Shown: positions 12,478 through 25,221 of the stretch, in pieces | How the letters are laid out: each line of letters starts with the position of its first letter | How positions within the stretch are numbered: position 1 is the stretch's first letter | NCBI RefSeq assembly: GCF_031755915.1 | Contig: NC_083383.1 | Location: 810,001 to 874,000 of the forward strand | Direction: 5' to 3' | Source: Ziziphus jujuba | Lineage: Eukaryota > Streptophyta > Magnoliopsida > Rosales > Rhamnaceae | DNA length: 64,000 bases | Made by a program: the position numbers and the translations under genes | The notes under the pieces: model-generated | Seen by the model: the letters and a program-made list of their open reading frames with translations, nothing else | Databases searched by the model: none | What the model was told of the DNA's origin: nothing

Positions 12478-14010
12478 ATGGTGATGGAGGAAGAGAAGAG
12501 TCAAAAATCCATGTCCCCGGGCAAGCAGAGCCAGCCCGTGAAACCTGAAACAGCGGCCAGCGACTCCCAGGACGCCGTGGCGGCGAAGCCAAGCCCAGCC
12601 CTAAACGCCCCCAGTTCCCGTCCTTCCTCCGATGCCGATGTAGCCGCCCACCTCCCTAGCTATTCCAGTATGTATATATATATATATATGTCTATATTTA
12701 TTGTATCCCCACCCCAGTCCCACCTCAATTTAATGATAATTATTATTAGTATTATAAATTTATGAATTTACAAAAAGAAAACATAAAATTGATACAGGTT
12801 GGTTTTCGTGGGACAAAATCCACGAATGCGAAGTGCGGTTGGTGCCGGAGTTCTTCGAATCGCGGTCTGCATGGAAATCGCCAAGAGTTTATATGTACTA
12901 CCGCAACTCCATAATCAAGCAGTACAGAGACCAGCCATCGCGGAAGATCACGTTCACGGAGGTGCGGAAGAGTCTAGTGGGGGATGTGGGATCAATACGC
13001 AGAGTGTTTGATTTTCTGGAAGCTTGGGGACTCATCAATTACTCCCCTTCCGCCCTCCAAAACAAGCTCCTCAAGTGGGATGACAAGGATTCCAAACCCT
13101 CTTCTTCTGATCCTCCTGCTCCCCCCCCTCCTCCTCCTCCTACTTCCAAGGACGACGTCTCCAAGAGGAACTGCAACCACTGCAAGTCTCTCTGCAGCAT
13201 TGCCTGCTTTGTGTGTGATAAGGTCTCTTTCCCCCCACCCCTACACTACCGTTCCTTTTTTTTTTTTTTAAATTATTATTATTATTATATATATATATAC
13301 ACATATATAAAGTAAAATTATTATTATTATTTATTGTTTATATTTACACATGGAGCAGTACGACATGACTCTATGTGCTAGGTGCTATGTTCGTGGTAAC
13401 TATCAAGTTGGTGTGAGTTCTTCAGATTTCAGGAGGGTTGAGATCAATGAAGATTCCAAGAGTGATTGGTTGGATAAAGATACTCTGCATCTTCTAGAAG
13501 CCCTTTTGCATCACGGCGATGACTGGAGGAAGGTTGCACAGCATGTTGGTAGAAGTGAGAAGGATTGTGTCTCTCATTTCATTAAGCTTCCTTTCGGCGA
13601 AGAATTTGTTGACCGCGAGTGTTTTCAAAGCATGGATCCTAGGCATGCTGATTGTGGACCCGACACCCCTGCCACCACCTCATCCTCCACCAAAAGAATG
13701 CGTCTCACTCCTCTTGCAGATGCAAGCAACCCAATTATGGCTCAGGTTTACATGTTTTCTTATTTCATTGATATTATTATTTCTTTTCTGACATTCAGAA
13801 TTTTAGGATTGTTTGCTAATTAATTTATTTAAGTTCATGTCCAGCTTGGTACAATTATCCAAACCATTTTCTATAGAAAATTCATTCATTCAACACCTAC
13901 TGCATTATGGTTTCTTTCCGAGAAACTTTACCTGTTAGGTTTCTGCCTGATCCTATTGGCTGCTTGTGAAAATCACCAGGGGCTCTGACCACATTGTCTA
14001 AAGCTTTATT

Positions 14011-14050
<40 letters not shown>

Positions 14051-14971
14051 GGTCACTTGGGTTAGTCGAACCCTAGCTAAATTATGCGTTATAACTTCAC
14101 ATGGAGGGAAGTGAAGCTTATTCTTCAGTTTGTCACCTTGTCTAGATAATGAACATTGATTCTGAGTTTCCAAGAACAATGTTAAGCTTGCATCGTGCAT
14201 TCACATGAGGTTGGCTATGATATTTCATTTTTGACATTGCTGTTTCCCTGAGTTGGCTAACATTGATTTTTTGTGCCATGCATGTCAGGCTGCCTTTTTG
14301 TCGGCTTTGGCAGGTGTGGAGGTTGCAGAAAATGCTGCCTGTGCAGCTGTCACAATGCTTTCTCAGGTTGATTACAGATCAAGTGGAGGGGCTCGTGGAC
14401 CTCAAGACACTAATACAAGATGGAATAGTATGTAGTTGTGTAATACATGTTGCTTATTAAATCTTCTCTCAAGCATCTGACATTGTCTTTGCTATGCATC
14501 GGAAATTATGTTGTTGTTTAATAGCTTAGGAACTATTATGTACTTTCATAAGGAGCTATTGCTAGACCATCCAACAGTGCATGATACTGGTTTACCTTCT
14601 GATGCAGAAGTGGATGCTGCATCCAACGGAAACACGAACCTAAATACAGCAGCAGAAGGAGCTTGGTTAGATGCAAATTCACAACTTGAGAAGGAAGAAC
14701 TTGATGTCGAGAGAGCCATTTCTGGGATTACTGAAGTGCAGGTGTGTTACTTTTCATGGTTACTGGTTGGTGCGCTTGAGTTAAAAACTTATTTGCTAAT
14801 GGTTATAAGTCATTGCAGATGAAAGAGATTCAAGATAAAATTGTTCATTTTGAGGCGCTAGATTTGCAGATGGAGAAAGAGTGGCGACAATTGGAGCAAA
14901 TGAAGAACATGCTCTTTGTTGATCAATTAACTTTTTTGTTTCATAAAAGTTCAGCGCAAAAAACTGGATGA
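12478..14971 (+). CDS. SWI3B: SWI3B, core subunit of SWI/SNF chromatin-remodelling complexes, 6 exons
   Basis: Exons: 12478-12667, 12798-13222, 13359-13745, 14289-14427, 14608-14741, 14819-14971, giving 475 aa, close to Arabidopsis SWI3B. Domain order is as expected. A Pro/Ser/Ala-rich N-terminus leads into a SWIRM domain starting at SWFSWDKIHECEV and containing YMYYRNSIIKQYRD and RRVFDFLEAWGLINY. A Cys-rich ZZ-like zinc site (CNHCKSLCSIACFVCDK then CARC) follows. Next come a SANT domain (WLDKDTLHLLEALLHHGDDW) and a C-terminal coiled coil with heptad Leu/Met that mediates dimerisation. A run of seven prolines separates SWIRM from the zinc site. The protein acts in the nucleus with BRM/SYD ATPases and other SWI3 subunits. 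The start at 12478 gives MVMEEEK; a second in-frame Met lies two codons on. The gene is convergent with the PsbP gene, with stop codons 353 bp apart. Confidence 0.95.
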
Positions 14972-15324
14972 GGATGGAGAGAATTGTAAAAACGGATTGG
15001 TGTTGCATATTTGTAAGAACTCTGGAATCTAAATTAGTCTATTTTGAAATAGTTGGGTTCCCCTTCTGGTATAGGCCTTTTGATTGATAAAATTTTTTCC
15101 CGCGTCTTTAACTATTTACTTTTGAGGCAGCATCAGAAGGGAAAAATGCATATTACAGTTGGCCGGGTGTTATTGATTGAAATGAATAAAATATTTACCA
15201 TGACAATTATAACTATTATTTAGGAAAAACAGAAAAATAACTAAACTGGTAGGAACTGAAAATCCATATATATATATATATATATAATATGTTCTTTCTT
15301 CTGTTTGTGGCTTTGGTTCTATTC
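14972..15324. other. Convergent 3' ends of SWI3B and the PsbP-domain gene
   Basis: This 353-bp interval carries the 3' UTRs of two genes running towards each other. It contains a (TA)n tract at about 15268-15286. The two transcripts could overlap at their ends. No additional gene is seen. Confidence 0.6.
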
Positions 15325-15917
15325 TCAAAGGAACCTAAAGGATGTGACTGCCTGCAAAAGCAAAGAAAGATGGATTTTCAGAAAGCAATTCCATCATCAT
15401 ATCGTCAAAAAGGGGGAATGTTTTGATATAAGGCTATCCGTTCAATCTCACCTTCTCAATTTGGGTACTGTATTTCTCTGATTCTTCCTCTACGAACTGC
15501 ATCAAAGTAGTTTACTGTAAGCATTTAAATATGGAAGAGGAAAGTAGGGAAGAAACTAGACTTGTTATATACCTGTCCGGTGACTGTATATAATTTGTTG
15601 TAATAGCCGTTGGAGGACATCCCAAGTGCCGACAGCAGATATCTACGACTTTCACCAGGATTTTGCAGCGAGTACGTGATGTAATAAAATCCTGGACCAT
15701 ATTTAGCGTTTTTAAATTAATCAACGTATGATCCTACACTGGTATAAAAAGAAAGAACGAAAGAGAAAAAAAGTGTGACAGAGATAAAAGTCCACTGGAA
15801 GTACCATTTTTGGCTTTGGAATCTTGAAGTTTCGCAGTGACTCCTGGGGGTCTTTGCCAGCTCCTATCTAATCCGCTTACCTATGAAGAGATTTTAATTT
15901 CATATATGTATAGATTA

Positions 15918-15954
<37 letters not shown>

Positions 15955-17103
15955 ATATGTAATGCATGTATGAGAAAGAGAAAGAGAAAGAGAAAGGCAC
16001 ACACCAGAGTCTCGGCAAACTCTTCAACTTTGCCAAAAGATTCCATCTTTGTAAAATCAGGGCCTATCCCAGTGATGACAACGCTAACTGAAGCCAAACC
16101 CCACCCAACCATTATTCAAATGAATTAATATTAATATGTAATGGCAATCGTAATACGTATCTAAAATTTATAGCAATAAAAATAAAATAAAAAAAAAATG
16201 TACCTACCATTAGAGCTAGAAGCCTCTCCTGGGTAGAAAGCGGTTACGGATTTAAATCCATTTGGCTCTCCAGTCCCTACTTTCCAGTCTGCACTCCAAA
16301 TTGAAACACATGGATTAATGTTAAGATTAAATAAGAATAGAACTGCAATTAACAAAGTTGCAAATCAAATAGAAGTACACCTTTGGGAATCAATATCTTG
16401 AACTTGTTCACATCATCAGTGTAGAGACGGAAACCCTCAGGCACCGCATCTGAAACTTGATAAATGCATTTCGCATTAGTAATACTACTTAAATTAGATT
16501 TTTGAGATTTGAGATTTGAGTATTAAGAGAGACCAAAAAAAGACGCACTAGTATTGTTGTTGCTATTGTTGTTGTCCACCGACGCTGCCGACGCATCCCA
16601 AACAATTGCCGGAAAACAAGATGCAGCAGCAAACAATGTGGTCGTCCCAATCAAAATTTGTCTTCTTCGAGCTCCTCCGCATTCTTCCTCTTGTTGTTGT
16701 TGAATATTACTATTGCCAAAACTGATGAGGAATCGGAATAGGAATTCAATTCAGCAAAACTATATTAGAAGGGAGCATCATCTCCAAATCTATTAACCTA
16801 AACATCAAGCAGAAGAAGAAGAAGAATTGATGAGGAGCACAGACCATGATTGTTTCTTATGCTGGCTGTTGTTGCTGCGAAGAAGCGTGCTGAGTCTGAA
16901 TCTGGATGAAGTAGTTTCTGCAGAAATTGTAAAATAATCTGAAATTAAATTCAAATGGATTAGATCAGGTGGGGATAAGGTATCGTATACCACACCACAC
17001 CTAGTCTTAAAGTGTTGCATAAAACTGACGGGTGGCTCATGGAATTGGGACGTCTCGCTGACGTCGGAGGACCAGGAGCACACCAACACCCAACACACGC
17101 CAT
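15325..17103 (-). CDS. PPD3: PsbP-domain protein targeted to the thylakoid lumen (PPD3-type), 10 exons
   Basis: Exons in transcript order: 17103-17001, 16917-16845, 16721-16549, 16449-16381, 16288-16208, 16087-16005, 15880-15805, 15691-15573, 15496-15452, 15351-15325; 282 aa, all phases closing. The Ser/Thr/Arg-rich N-terminus resembles a chloroplast transit peptide. It is followed by a twin-arginine lumen signal: RRR, then a hydrophobic stretch (ILIGTTTLFAAASC), then a small-residue cleavage site near DASA. The mature part is a PsbP/Mog1 fold with the blocks WKVGTGEPNGFKSVTAFYP, GPDFTKMESFGKVEEFAETL, LDRSWQRPPGV and NGYYNKLYTVTGQ. PsbP-domain proteins are lumenal and assist photosystem or NDH function. 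From sequence alone PPD3 and PPD4 are hard to separate; neighbouring genes match the Arabidopsis PPD3 locus, so I favour PPD3. The N-terminal two exons are the least certain part. Confidence 0.88.
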
Positions 17104-17220
17104 GTCTTTTTTTTTTTAGATTGCCTTCTCTCTGTTTCTGCTTTCTGTTTCCTACAACTTTTTACGCCCTTTATTTCTTTTTTTTTTTTTTTTTTTTAAC
17201 TCAAATACAAATTATCCTCT

Positions 17221-17254
<34 letters not shown>

Positions 17255-19866
17255 AATGTCTTTCTCTATTTTTCATCCTCCTTCTGAGTTCTAACATATT
17301 TTCAGTTAATTTCTTAAAATTCTGATGTATAATTCAGAGATTAAAGAAAATGTAACCTTTGTAACTTTTTTTTTTCTTCTACCTTTGCTTTCAATATTAT
17401 TAAATTCATTTCTTCTCCCTTACTAAAAAAAAAGGAAAAAGAAAAAAAGAAAGAAAGCATAAATACGGAATTCAATTGGTGAATTGTCTTTGTTTGATTA
17501 TTTTATTTTAGTTTTCAAAAGCATGATTGGGCTACATAATTCATTTCACAGAGACAACAAAAGAGAAATATTTGTCCAATATTGTCGTCTTTTTCTTAAT
17601 ATCTGTTTATGCATCAATAAGAAAAAAAATATTCCATGCTGATCATGTCCTACAATTAAAAATCCTCTAACTGTGGTCTGAATTTGCATATCATAAATTC
17701 CTCATAACTTTACATTCTTTTCTTTTTTCTTTTTTCTTTTATGACATTTCACCTATTGTCACCAAAATATTCCTTTATTACCGAATAGTATGGGATAAAA
17801 AATTCTGTAAGATTTTGATGCACTTGCTATATTTGTGTAACCCGGAAATAACAGCAAGTCTTTTTGTAGGTTTGATTTGCATCTCACTCACCTTCAATTT
17901 AGAAAACATGGTAAAAAATTTAGAGTTTCTTATAAATTGAATATATTTCAAACATACAAGTTTTTGGGATAGTTTTTTTTTTTTTTTGAAGAACAAGTCG
18001 AATAGTTTAAATGATAATATTTTTTAAGAAATTAAAATTGATAAAGAAAAAAAAAAAACCAATAATGAATTGATTTTTTGTTGAGCGTTACTCAAAACTC
18101 TGATCCCAGTCAGTAATGTTTGAAAGTTTTGGAGGGTTTAGATGAGGTGGCAGTGGATGGTGAAAGAGGCAAGAGATCACTGGAATTATGTACACAAAGT
18201 TGAGTAGTTGGTATTTAGTCAAATTTAAGTCTCTTCTTTCCACTATATGTTTAACTTCTTTTACATACCAACTGCCCATTACCAACCCATCTTCTATTAT
18301 TATATTTATTTATCAAACCCCTTTTTTATTATTTTAGTCACCTAAATTAAAAAAAATATATATTTTTTTAATTTTTTCATTGAATTTTCCATTTATTATT
18401 TTATTTTTAACGTATTTATTTTTAATATTGGAACGAAGATTTTAACTCGATCATATAGGGAACCATTTACCACTGGATTCACTGTAGTCATCATTTTGTT
18501 GTGGGTATTTTTTTGTTTTTATCTGTAGAGTTAATTATTTATGAAAATACTAGCTATTAAGAAAGAGAATTATAATTGAGCATGACTCCAACAAAATTAA
18601 AATAAAAAAATCAACCAAAAAAAAAAAAAAAAAAAAGAAGAAGAAGGAGCCAAATATAAGAGATGGCGAATACGTTACACGTGCGGAGAGTATTAGAAAG
18701 TGAGATACTCTCTAAACATAAGCAACACGTGGATTTATACAAGTTAAACTTCAGACAGCGAGTGGGTTAAAGATGAGAAAAAGTGGGGAAAAAAAAAAAA
18801 AAAAGCAATTAAGACGTTGGAGGAAACTAAAGAATTAATTATTATTTACTATGATTTCTTTATTTTTTTGGTGGGTATAAAGTAAATTAGGGGTGCTTTT
18901 TACCTGTTTTTCATTTTCTTCCTTTTTTTTTTTTTTTGGCCTAAACAAAAATAATAAAAAGCCCGAAAGAGGTAAACCATGGCATGGAAAAAAGAGAAAA
19001 CCCAAAATAAAAATAATAATAAGATAAAAATATCTTAAATAAAATATAACTAAATATTCATATTTCTCGCATTTCTTAGAAAAAAGCTTTGGAGCTGCTC
19101 TGCCTTTTCGTTTCCAAACCCTAGAATTCCCTTCCCTTCTAAATTTCGGCTCCCTGCTTAATTTTTCTGAATTATTGGTAAGTTTGTAGTTATTTTTTGG
19201 GTTATTTTCTGGTTTTCCTTAATTTTAACTGTATTTTTCTTTCTTTTTCTTTTACTGTGAAATTCGAAAAAATATATATATTTTTTCGAAAATTGTCCGT
19301 CTGTGAGTAATGCTGATTTCTGCTCGATTTAAGCTTTAAGTGATTTTTTTTTTTTTTTCTGTGATCCACGTTAATTTTGTCAAAAAAAAAAAACTTTATT
19401 AATTATTAATTATTATTATTATTATTATTATTTTTAAATTTTTCTGTGATGGTTTTAAACCAGGTAACTAGATTTTATGCTATCCTTGTAGTTATTAGGG
19501 TTTTCTTTTATGTTTTTCCTATTTACTGGAATTTGCTTAAATTTTTATTCCGAGATTTGAAGGTAAGTAGATAGCAAAAATTTGGGTTTAGGCTTTGATT
19601 TCTACCCTGAATTTGAAACCCATCCGTTGAAAGTTAAAGCTCAGTGCAAAAATGTTTGCTTTTCTGGGGATACTTGGATAAGCTACTGTTTATTTCGCGA
19701 AGAAATTATCTCAGTCAGTGTGAAAAATTAAATCTTTGGAGGGTTTTAGAGTCGTTCATTCTCGGTGGTACTGATGGTGATCTAAGTGAATTTTAATTTT
19801 TTTGGTTTGACAAAAAAAAAATCTTCCAGGGAAGGGATTATAATTATATAGAATTTTAGTACAAAA
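17104..19866. other. Divergent intergenic region between PPD3 and AHL10, with the AHL10 leader intron
   Basis: No gene found. It holds poly(T) tracts, a (TA)n tract at 17228-17251, and A-runs near 18618-18636 and 18790-18804. From about 19083 to 19177 lies a pyrimidine-rich stretch that looks like the AHL10 5' untranslated exon. It ends at a canonical donor (G/GTAAGT, 19178). A matching acceptor (cttccag, ending 19829) lies 37 bases before the start codon, so a 652-bp leader intron is likely. Confidence 0.55.
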
Positions 19867-22800
19867 ATGTCAGGATCTGAGACAGGAGTAATGACAAGTA
19901 GAGAGCCTTTCAGCGTGGGCCTCCAGAAAAGTCCGCTACCATCACAGCCGGTCATACAGAACATGCGTTTAGTGTATAGTGCTGACGGGACAGCTGTTTA
20001 CAAGCCCATGGCCGCCACGTCACCTTCATACCAGTCGTCCGGCGTTGGCGTTGAGACCGGCGCCGGAGCTGTTGGCGGTGGGGATGGCGGCGGAGATGGT
20101 TCAGCGGGTGGGGCTATAGTGCCACAGGGGATAAATAGTGAGCCAATGAAGAGGAAAAGAGGGAGGCCTAGGAAATATGGGCCAGATGGCAGCATGGCAT
20201 TGGGTCTGGCACCTGCACCTCCTGCTGTCACGGTAACCCAGTCTAGTGGAGGAGGAGGAGGATTTTCACCGCCGCCGCCGCCTGGTTCTACAGTTGGCCC
20301 TCATGCTTCAGGAGGATCCGCCTCACCCACTTCCTTGAAGAAAGCCAGAGGCAGACCACCAGGTTCAAGCAAGAAGCATCAGTTGCAAGCATTAGGTATC
20401 TCATTTTGGTTTTTTGTTATTATTATTATTATTATTATTTCTTTTTTCCAACTTAAAATCTGTGTGGGTTTTGCTGGCTTACTGTGTCTTTTGATTATGT
20501 ATGTATGTCACGTGATGAGATTTTAATGTTTTAGCTGTTGGGTTTTCAAAGGTTACAGTGGGCTCTATTTGACCTGTTCTAGCGCCCCGTTGACCTTTTT
20601 TTTCTTCACCCCCCCCCCCCCCCCCCCCCCTCTCTCTCTTTTTAAACACATTGCCGCTCAGAATTGTTCTTTGGTTTGGGGCTTTGACAGCAAAAGGGAT
20701 TAGTTAATAAAGGTGTGTATGCGTGGATATAGACAATAGGTTTATGCTTTGTTTGATGATATAGATTCTTAGTTGTTAAAATTACTTATCTAACCCTGTG
20801 TTTTGTACTTCCACACTGTTGCCTTATAGAAAAATCTTATTATATATTCCTTTTATCTTCATTTTTCCTTCATGATAATATATAATAAAATTTCATATTA
20901 ATAGCCCCTAATGGTTAATATATATTATACTTTGGTACAATGAATAAGTTTTTATTAATTATTACTGTTATTTATTATTTTAGTTTTTTCTTTTGTTGAT
21001 TTCCTGTTCAGTTTTAGGTTAAACAATGCCAATGAAGTTTTGATAACAGTTGCTTTGCTGCCTAGTATTTCCTTTTAATTTTTTCTTTTTGTTCCCCTCT
21101 TTTCCTTAAATTCTATAGTATTTAATGTCGAATAAGTGCAAATACTGCTAAAATAGTGTTTTATTCCTGCATACCTTATAAAAGCAAACAACAAAATGAA
21201 ATGATTAATCTTTGTCTCCGTTTTCAATTCATTTCACTTTAACATGCATTTATTAACCTTATAATGTTTGTTATTTTCTTTCTTCTTCCTTTAAAATTTT
21301 CAATTGATGTTTAAAATATGTTGTAAATGGTGGTGTTTCTTCTTTTTTTGGGGGGGCAACTTGCAGGATCAGCTGGGTTTGGATTCACACCACATGTTAT
21401 CACTGTGAAAGCTGGAGAGGTTTATATTTGTCCTTCCTCTGGTTTTACATTTATTTATTTTGGTTTCTTCTGCCCATTCTTAATTGTATATTTTTCTCAA
21501 TGCATCTGGATATCACTGTAATTTTGTTGAACTCAATAATTATCTTGTGAGATGGTATGTTTTGGTTCCTTGCATTCAAACATTCACAGCACCTAATTTT
21601 TTGGTGCCAGTGTATATTGTTCGCACTATCTACTTGCATATAATTTTGTGTTATTTTTGCCACATTGATAAATGTTGCATTTTTTATTGACAATTTAATT
21701 CAAATTGAGCTTTTGAGAACATTTGCTCGATTTCAGATTTTTTTTCAAGTTGTATTATGTCATATCTGCGAGTGATTAAGATTTTTGCAATTTATAAATC
21801 ACGTTAATAAATATTGTTGCTACTGGATTTTTTTTTTTTTTTTTTTTTGTGATGAAATTGCTACTGGATTTGTTAAATTCAAATAACTTCATTGTTTGAA
21901 TATTCCAGTACATTAAAATGGCAGGCACGATTATCTTTTTAATGTGTTATTTTTTATTTTATTGTTATTTTTTCTCAAGATTTCTCTTTCTTTTCCTTTT
22001 ATTTTACTATTTTTGATGGGACTGGTGTGAGAGAACTGGAATCTGGAGCTTCCATTTAAGAAAGTTTTAAACATTCATTTTTCCTAAAAGGTAAACCTTT
22101 TTTGTATTAATTGGCCACACACATTTTTACTACTTTATTTTACTAAAATGAGAATTTCAAATGGCTGATTTATCATTATACAAATTATTTAATTATTCTT
22201 TTAAATGAAAAAACTCTGCTAATATTATTTAAGAAATGGTATCCTGATTTTTCCTACCCACCTAAATATTTTATGATAGAGAGAAATTCTTTAGAACCTG
22301 GACTAACAGAGTTTGTTTGTTTTGTCTACGAAGCTGTACATTCTTTCTTTTGCTAAGTGCTTATGAAGTTCATAATCCACAGTTGCTGCTGCAAATTCCT
22401 TACTCGATTCAGAGTGGGATAGAGCATCTTAACTGCAATAGGTTTCCCTTTAAACTAATTAGAGAAAGTATGAGTTTGAATTAAAAAACTAAATATTTTC
22501 ACTAAAAATGGAGATAAATTAAAAGCTTCTGGACATATCAACTGAAACTATTATTTTTAATTTGAACCATTTATCCGAATGGTTACCATCAGTTCTCCTA
22601 CGTAAGGGTGGATTGTTTATTTTGTTTTTTTCTCCTTTCTATGTTTAACTATGTTTGCCTTGACTTGTCATTTTATATTTGATCATGGAATTGGATTTCA
22701 ACGTATTTGGTTTTTCAGGATGTATCGTCAAAAATAATGTCGTTTTCTCAGCATGGTCCAAGAGCAGTTTGTATCCTGTCAGCAAATGGAGCCATATCTA

Positions 22801-24533
22801 ATGTTACACTTCGTCAGCCAGCCACATCTGGTGGAACTGTAACGTATGAGGTTTGTGAGATTACTGGTGAATTCTCTATTGGTGATGCCTTGATTACAAG
22901 TTGAAACTTCAATTTATGAATTGTTGACTACCTGATAATTTTTTTCCCAGTGTGATATTTGACGACTTAGCTAAAACCTTAGTTGTCAAAGTACATGTTG
23001 CAACAATTTCTGATGTATAAGAGAAGTGGATTGCGTATCATAATGTATGAGATACTGTAAAATACATTCTTCAATAGCAATATGTTTAATATATATTTAA
23101 ATTACTTATGTATCTATGAGCATGTGTGATGTAATTTGTGTATGCATGTGTACATGGTATTAGGTGTTTATAGTGTTTCAAAAAGATTCTATCTATAGCC
23201 CACTGTATCATATAAATCTTCAGCTTAAATACGACCATCAATAACTTAAACTAGGAACGTCGTTTAATGTCATCATCATGCCAACGAATCTTTGCTCTCT
23301 ATTTATTTTTCTAAAAAACGACATAAAATTTATGGCAGACTTCTCCCTATTTTCCACAAAAGTTTTGTTTTGATTCCTTTTTGCATGTTGGTGTATGATA
23401 CAAATAGTGGGTCAGATGATATGCAACTATTTCTGGTTCACCTTAATTATTTTTATCATTTTTATATCACACGTTTCATTTAACAACCATGTTATATCTT
23501 ATCTGTTTATCCATCATGCAAGAATGTAGGCAAGGTAATTGTTGTCTGAACTCTGAACTGAGATGGAACACATTGTATGTTATAAAATTTTTAAAATTTC
23601 ATTTCAGAATATGTATAAATTCATTATTGTACAAGTAGAGGGCCTACCTTAAGTTTCTTTGTTCCTAAATGTTTTCACCTGAAGTGCTTGTAGTTTTGTG
23701 AGAGAGGTAAGTCCATATTTGCAATGGTTATCAAACCTCTTTAATGTATACCTGTCACCAAATCTCAATTCAGACAAGTGATTGTTGTCGTTACGTGATA
23801 TTAGTTTTGGGAAGTACATATGGTCCCTGACGTGTCATGGTATACTGTTATAACTTACTACTGTATTGGATTAGCTTCATCTTAAAACTATATCTACTCA
23901 TGAAATTTGCACTGTAAAATTTAAAAATATATTTCATTTGCAGGGGCGGTTTGAAATTCTTTCACTTTCTGGTTCATTTCTTTTATCTGAAAATGGTGGT
24001 CAGCGTAGTAGAACTGGGGGTTTAAGCGTGTCTTTATCTGGACCAGATGGTCGTGTTTTAGGTGGTGGTGTTGCAGGGCTTCTAACAGCTGCTTCCCCAG
24101 TTCAGGTATAATTACATTTTAGTTTAATGGAAGATGAGTTTTACCATAAATTTTTTTATCCCATTGTAGCCCTTTTGATGTTGATGATGTAAACTGGTTG
24201 CGTGTCAGTATAGGAGAAGGCAATGTACTTAATAAATACTTGACATATATTGTTAAGAAAAGGATTATCTGTTCATGCAGCTTTGACTTCCCATTCCCAT
24301 TGCAGGTAGTTGTTGGGAGTTTTATTACAGATGCTTGCAAGGAATCAAAGATAGCAAACATGGAACCTTTATCTGTTACACCAAAACTTGTAGCTGTTAC
24401 CGGACCAACTGGGGCCAGCAGTCCACCGTCCCATGGAACTCTTAGCGTGTCTTCAGGTGGCCCAGGGAGCCCACTTAACCAGAGTACAGGAGCATGCAAT
24501 AACAATAATCCGCAAAGTATGCCATGGAAGTGA
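19867..24533 (+). CDS. AHL10: AHL10, AT-hook nuclear-localised DNA-binding protein with PPC/DUF296 domain, 5 exons
   Basis: Exons: 19867-20395, 21367-21419, 22719-22850, 23944-24105, 24306-24533, giving 367 aa. Two AT-hooks are visible: RGRPRKYG at residues 98-105, and RGRPPG at 161-166. The PPC/DUF296 domain runs from about 180 to 310, with GFTPHVITV, GPRAVCILSANGAISNVTLRQ, and the GRFEILSLSGSF block. Two hooks of these types plus this PPC variant place it in the type II AHL group, and the MSGSETG start and MPWK end match AHL10. AHL proteins bind AT-rich matrix-attachment DNA through the hooks and multimerise through PPC, recruiting repressive chromatin factors. The first exon is Gly- and Pro-rich. 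Introns 2 and 3 are each longer than 1 kb. Gene order (SWI3B, AHL10, SDR) agrees with At2g33610-33630. Confidence 0.93.
20609..20640. repeat. 22-base cytosine run followed by (CT)n
   Basis: Within AHL10 intron 1, positions 20609-20630 are uninterrupted C, followed by tctctctctt. Such a tract can in principle form an i-motif on the + strand or stacked guanines on the other. It is also prone to length error in sequencing, so its exact size should not be trusted. Confidence 0.9.
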
Positions 24534-25221
24534 ATCCTTTGTAACTTGTTTCATTTATACTAATTTGTGTAGAAGGAAAGAGCAATAATATCGTGTTTTG
24601 CAATCTCCTGGAAGTCTCTACCTACGTTTGTAGTTTCAGCTTAGTGTAAGTTTGGTAGAATAAGGAGCGTAGAGTGAAAATTTAAACTTACCTTATGTAG
24701 GTTATTACAGTCTTAGATTGTTAAATCAGTTGGTAAGAGGAGCGAGTGATACATAGAATTAGAGGAAAACATTGTGCTTCAAAGTAGTCTTTAGGTTAGG
24801 ACGAGATGATGATGTAGCTTAGCTTGTAAGTGGTGGTTTATTGTAGTTTGTTGTTGTTGTCGTCTATAATGTATGTTTAACTTGATCTTTGTTTCCCTAA
24901 TGATGAAGATGGTAATTGGTACCAATGTTCCTACAATTATTTTTCTTATTTAAGCTTCAGCACAATTTCGGATGATCTAAACTTCTGGGTCAGGTAGGTA
25001 ACGATGATAAAGATGAAGTCCACTGGAATCTCACGAAAATTACGTTTACTACCATTTGCTCTTCCAATGCAAATATGGAATACGGAAAGCTGAGAAAATA
25101 TCGTTGTTTACATTTTCTTTGGGACAGAATTTTTGAACATGAAGACATATTTCCTTGCACGAAGAGAAATTTTGAATTTTACACGGGTATACATAAATCC
25201 AATAGAATACAAAATGAGAAT
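24534..25221. other. Convergent 3' region between AHL10 and the SDR42E-like gene
   Basis: About 690 bp containing the 3' UTRs of two convergent genes. No open frame with recognisable content and no transposon signature. Short T/A-rich stretches near 24935-24955 could serve polyadenylation. Confidence 0.5.

Noticed and set aside
14010..14080. Poly(T) followed by a gggttagtcgaaccc inverted motif, considered as a terminator or tRNA fragment
   Set aside because: It lies in an SWI3B intron, no cloverleaf can be drawn, and poly(T) runs are frequent throughout.
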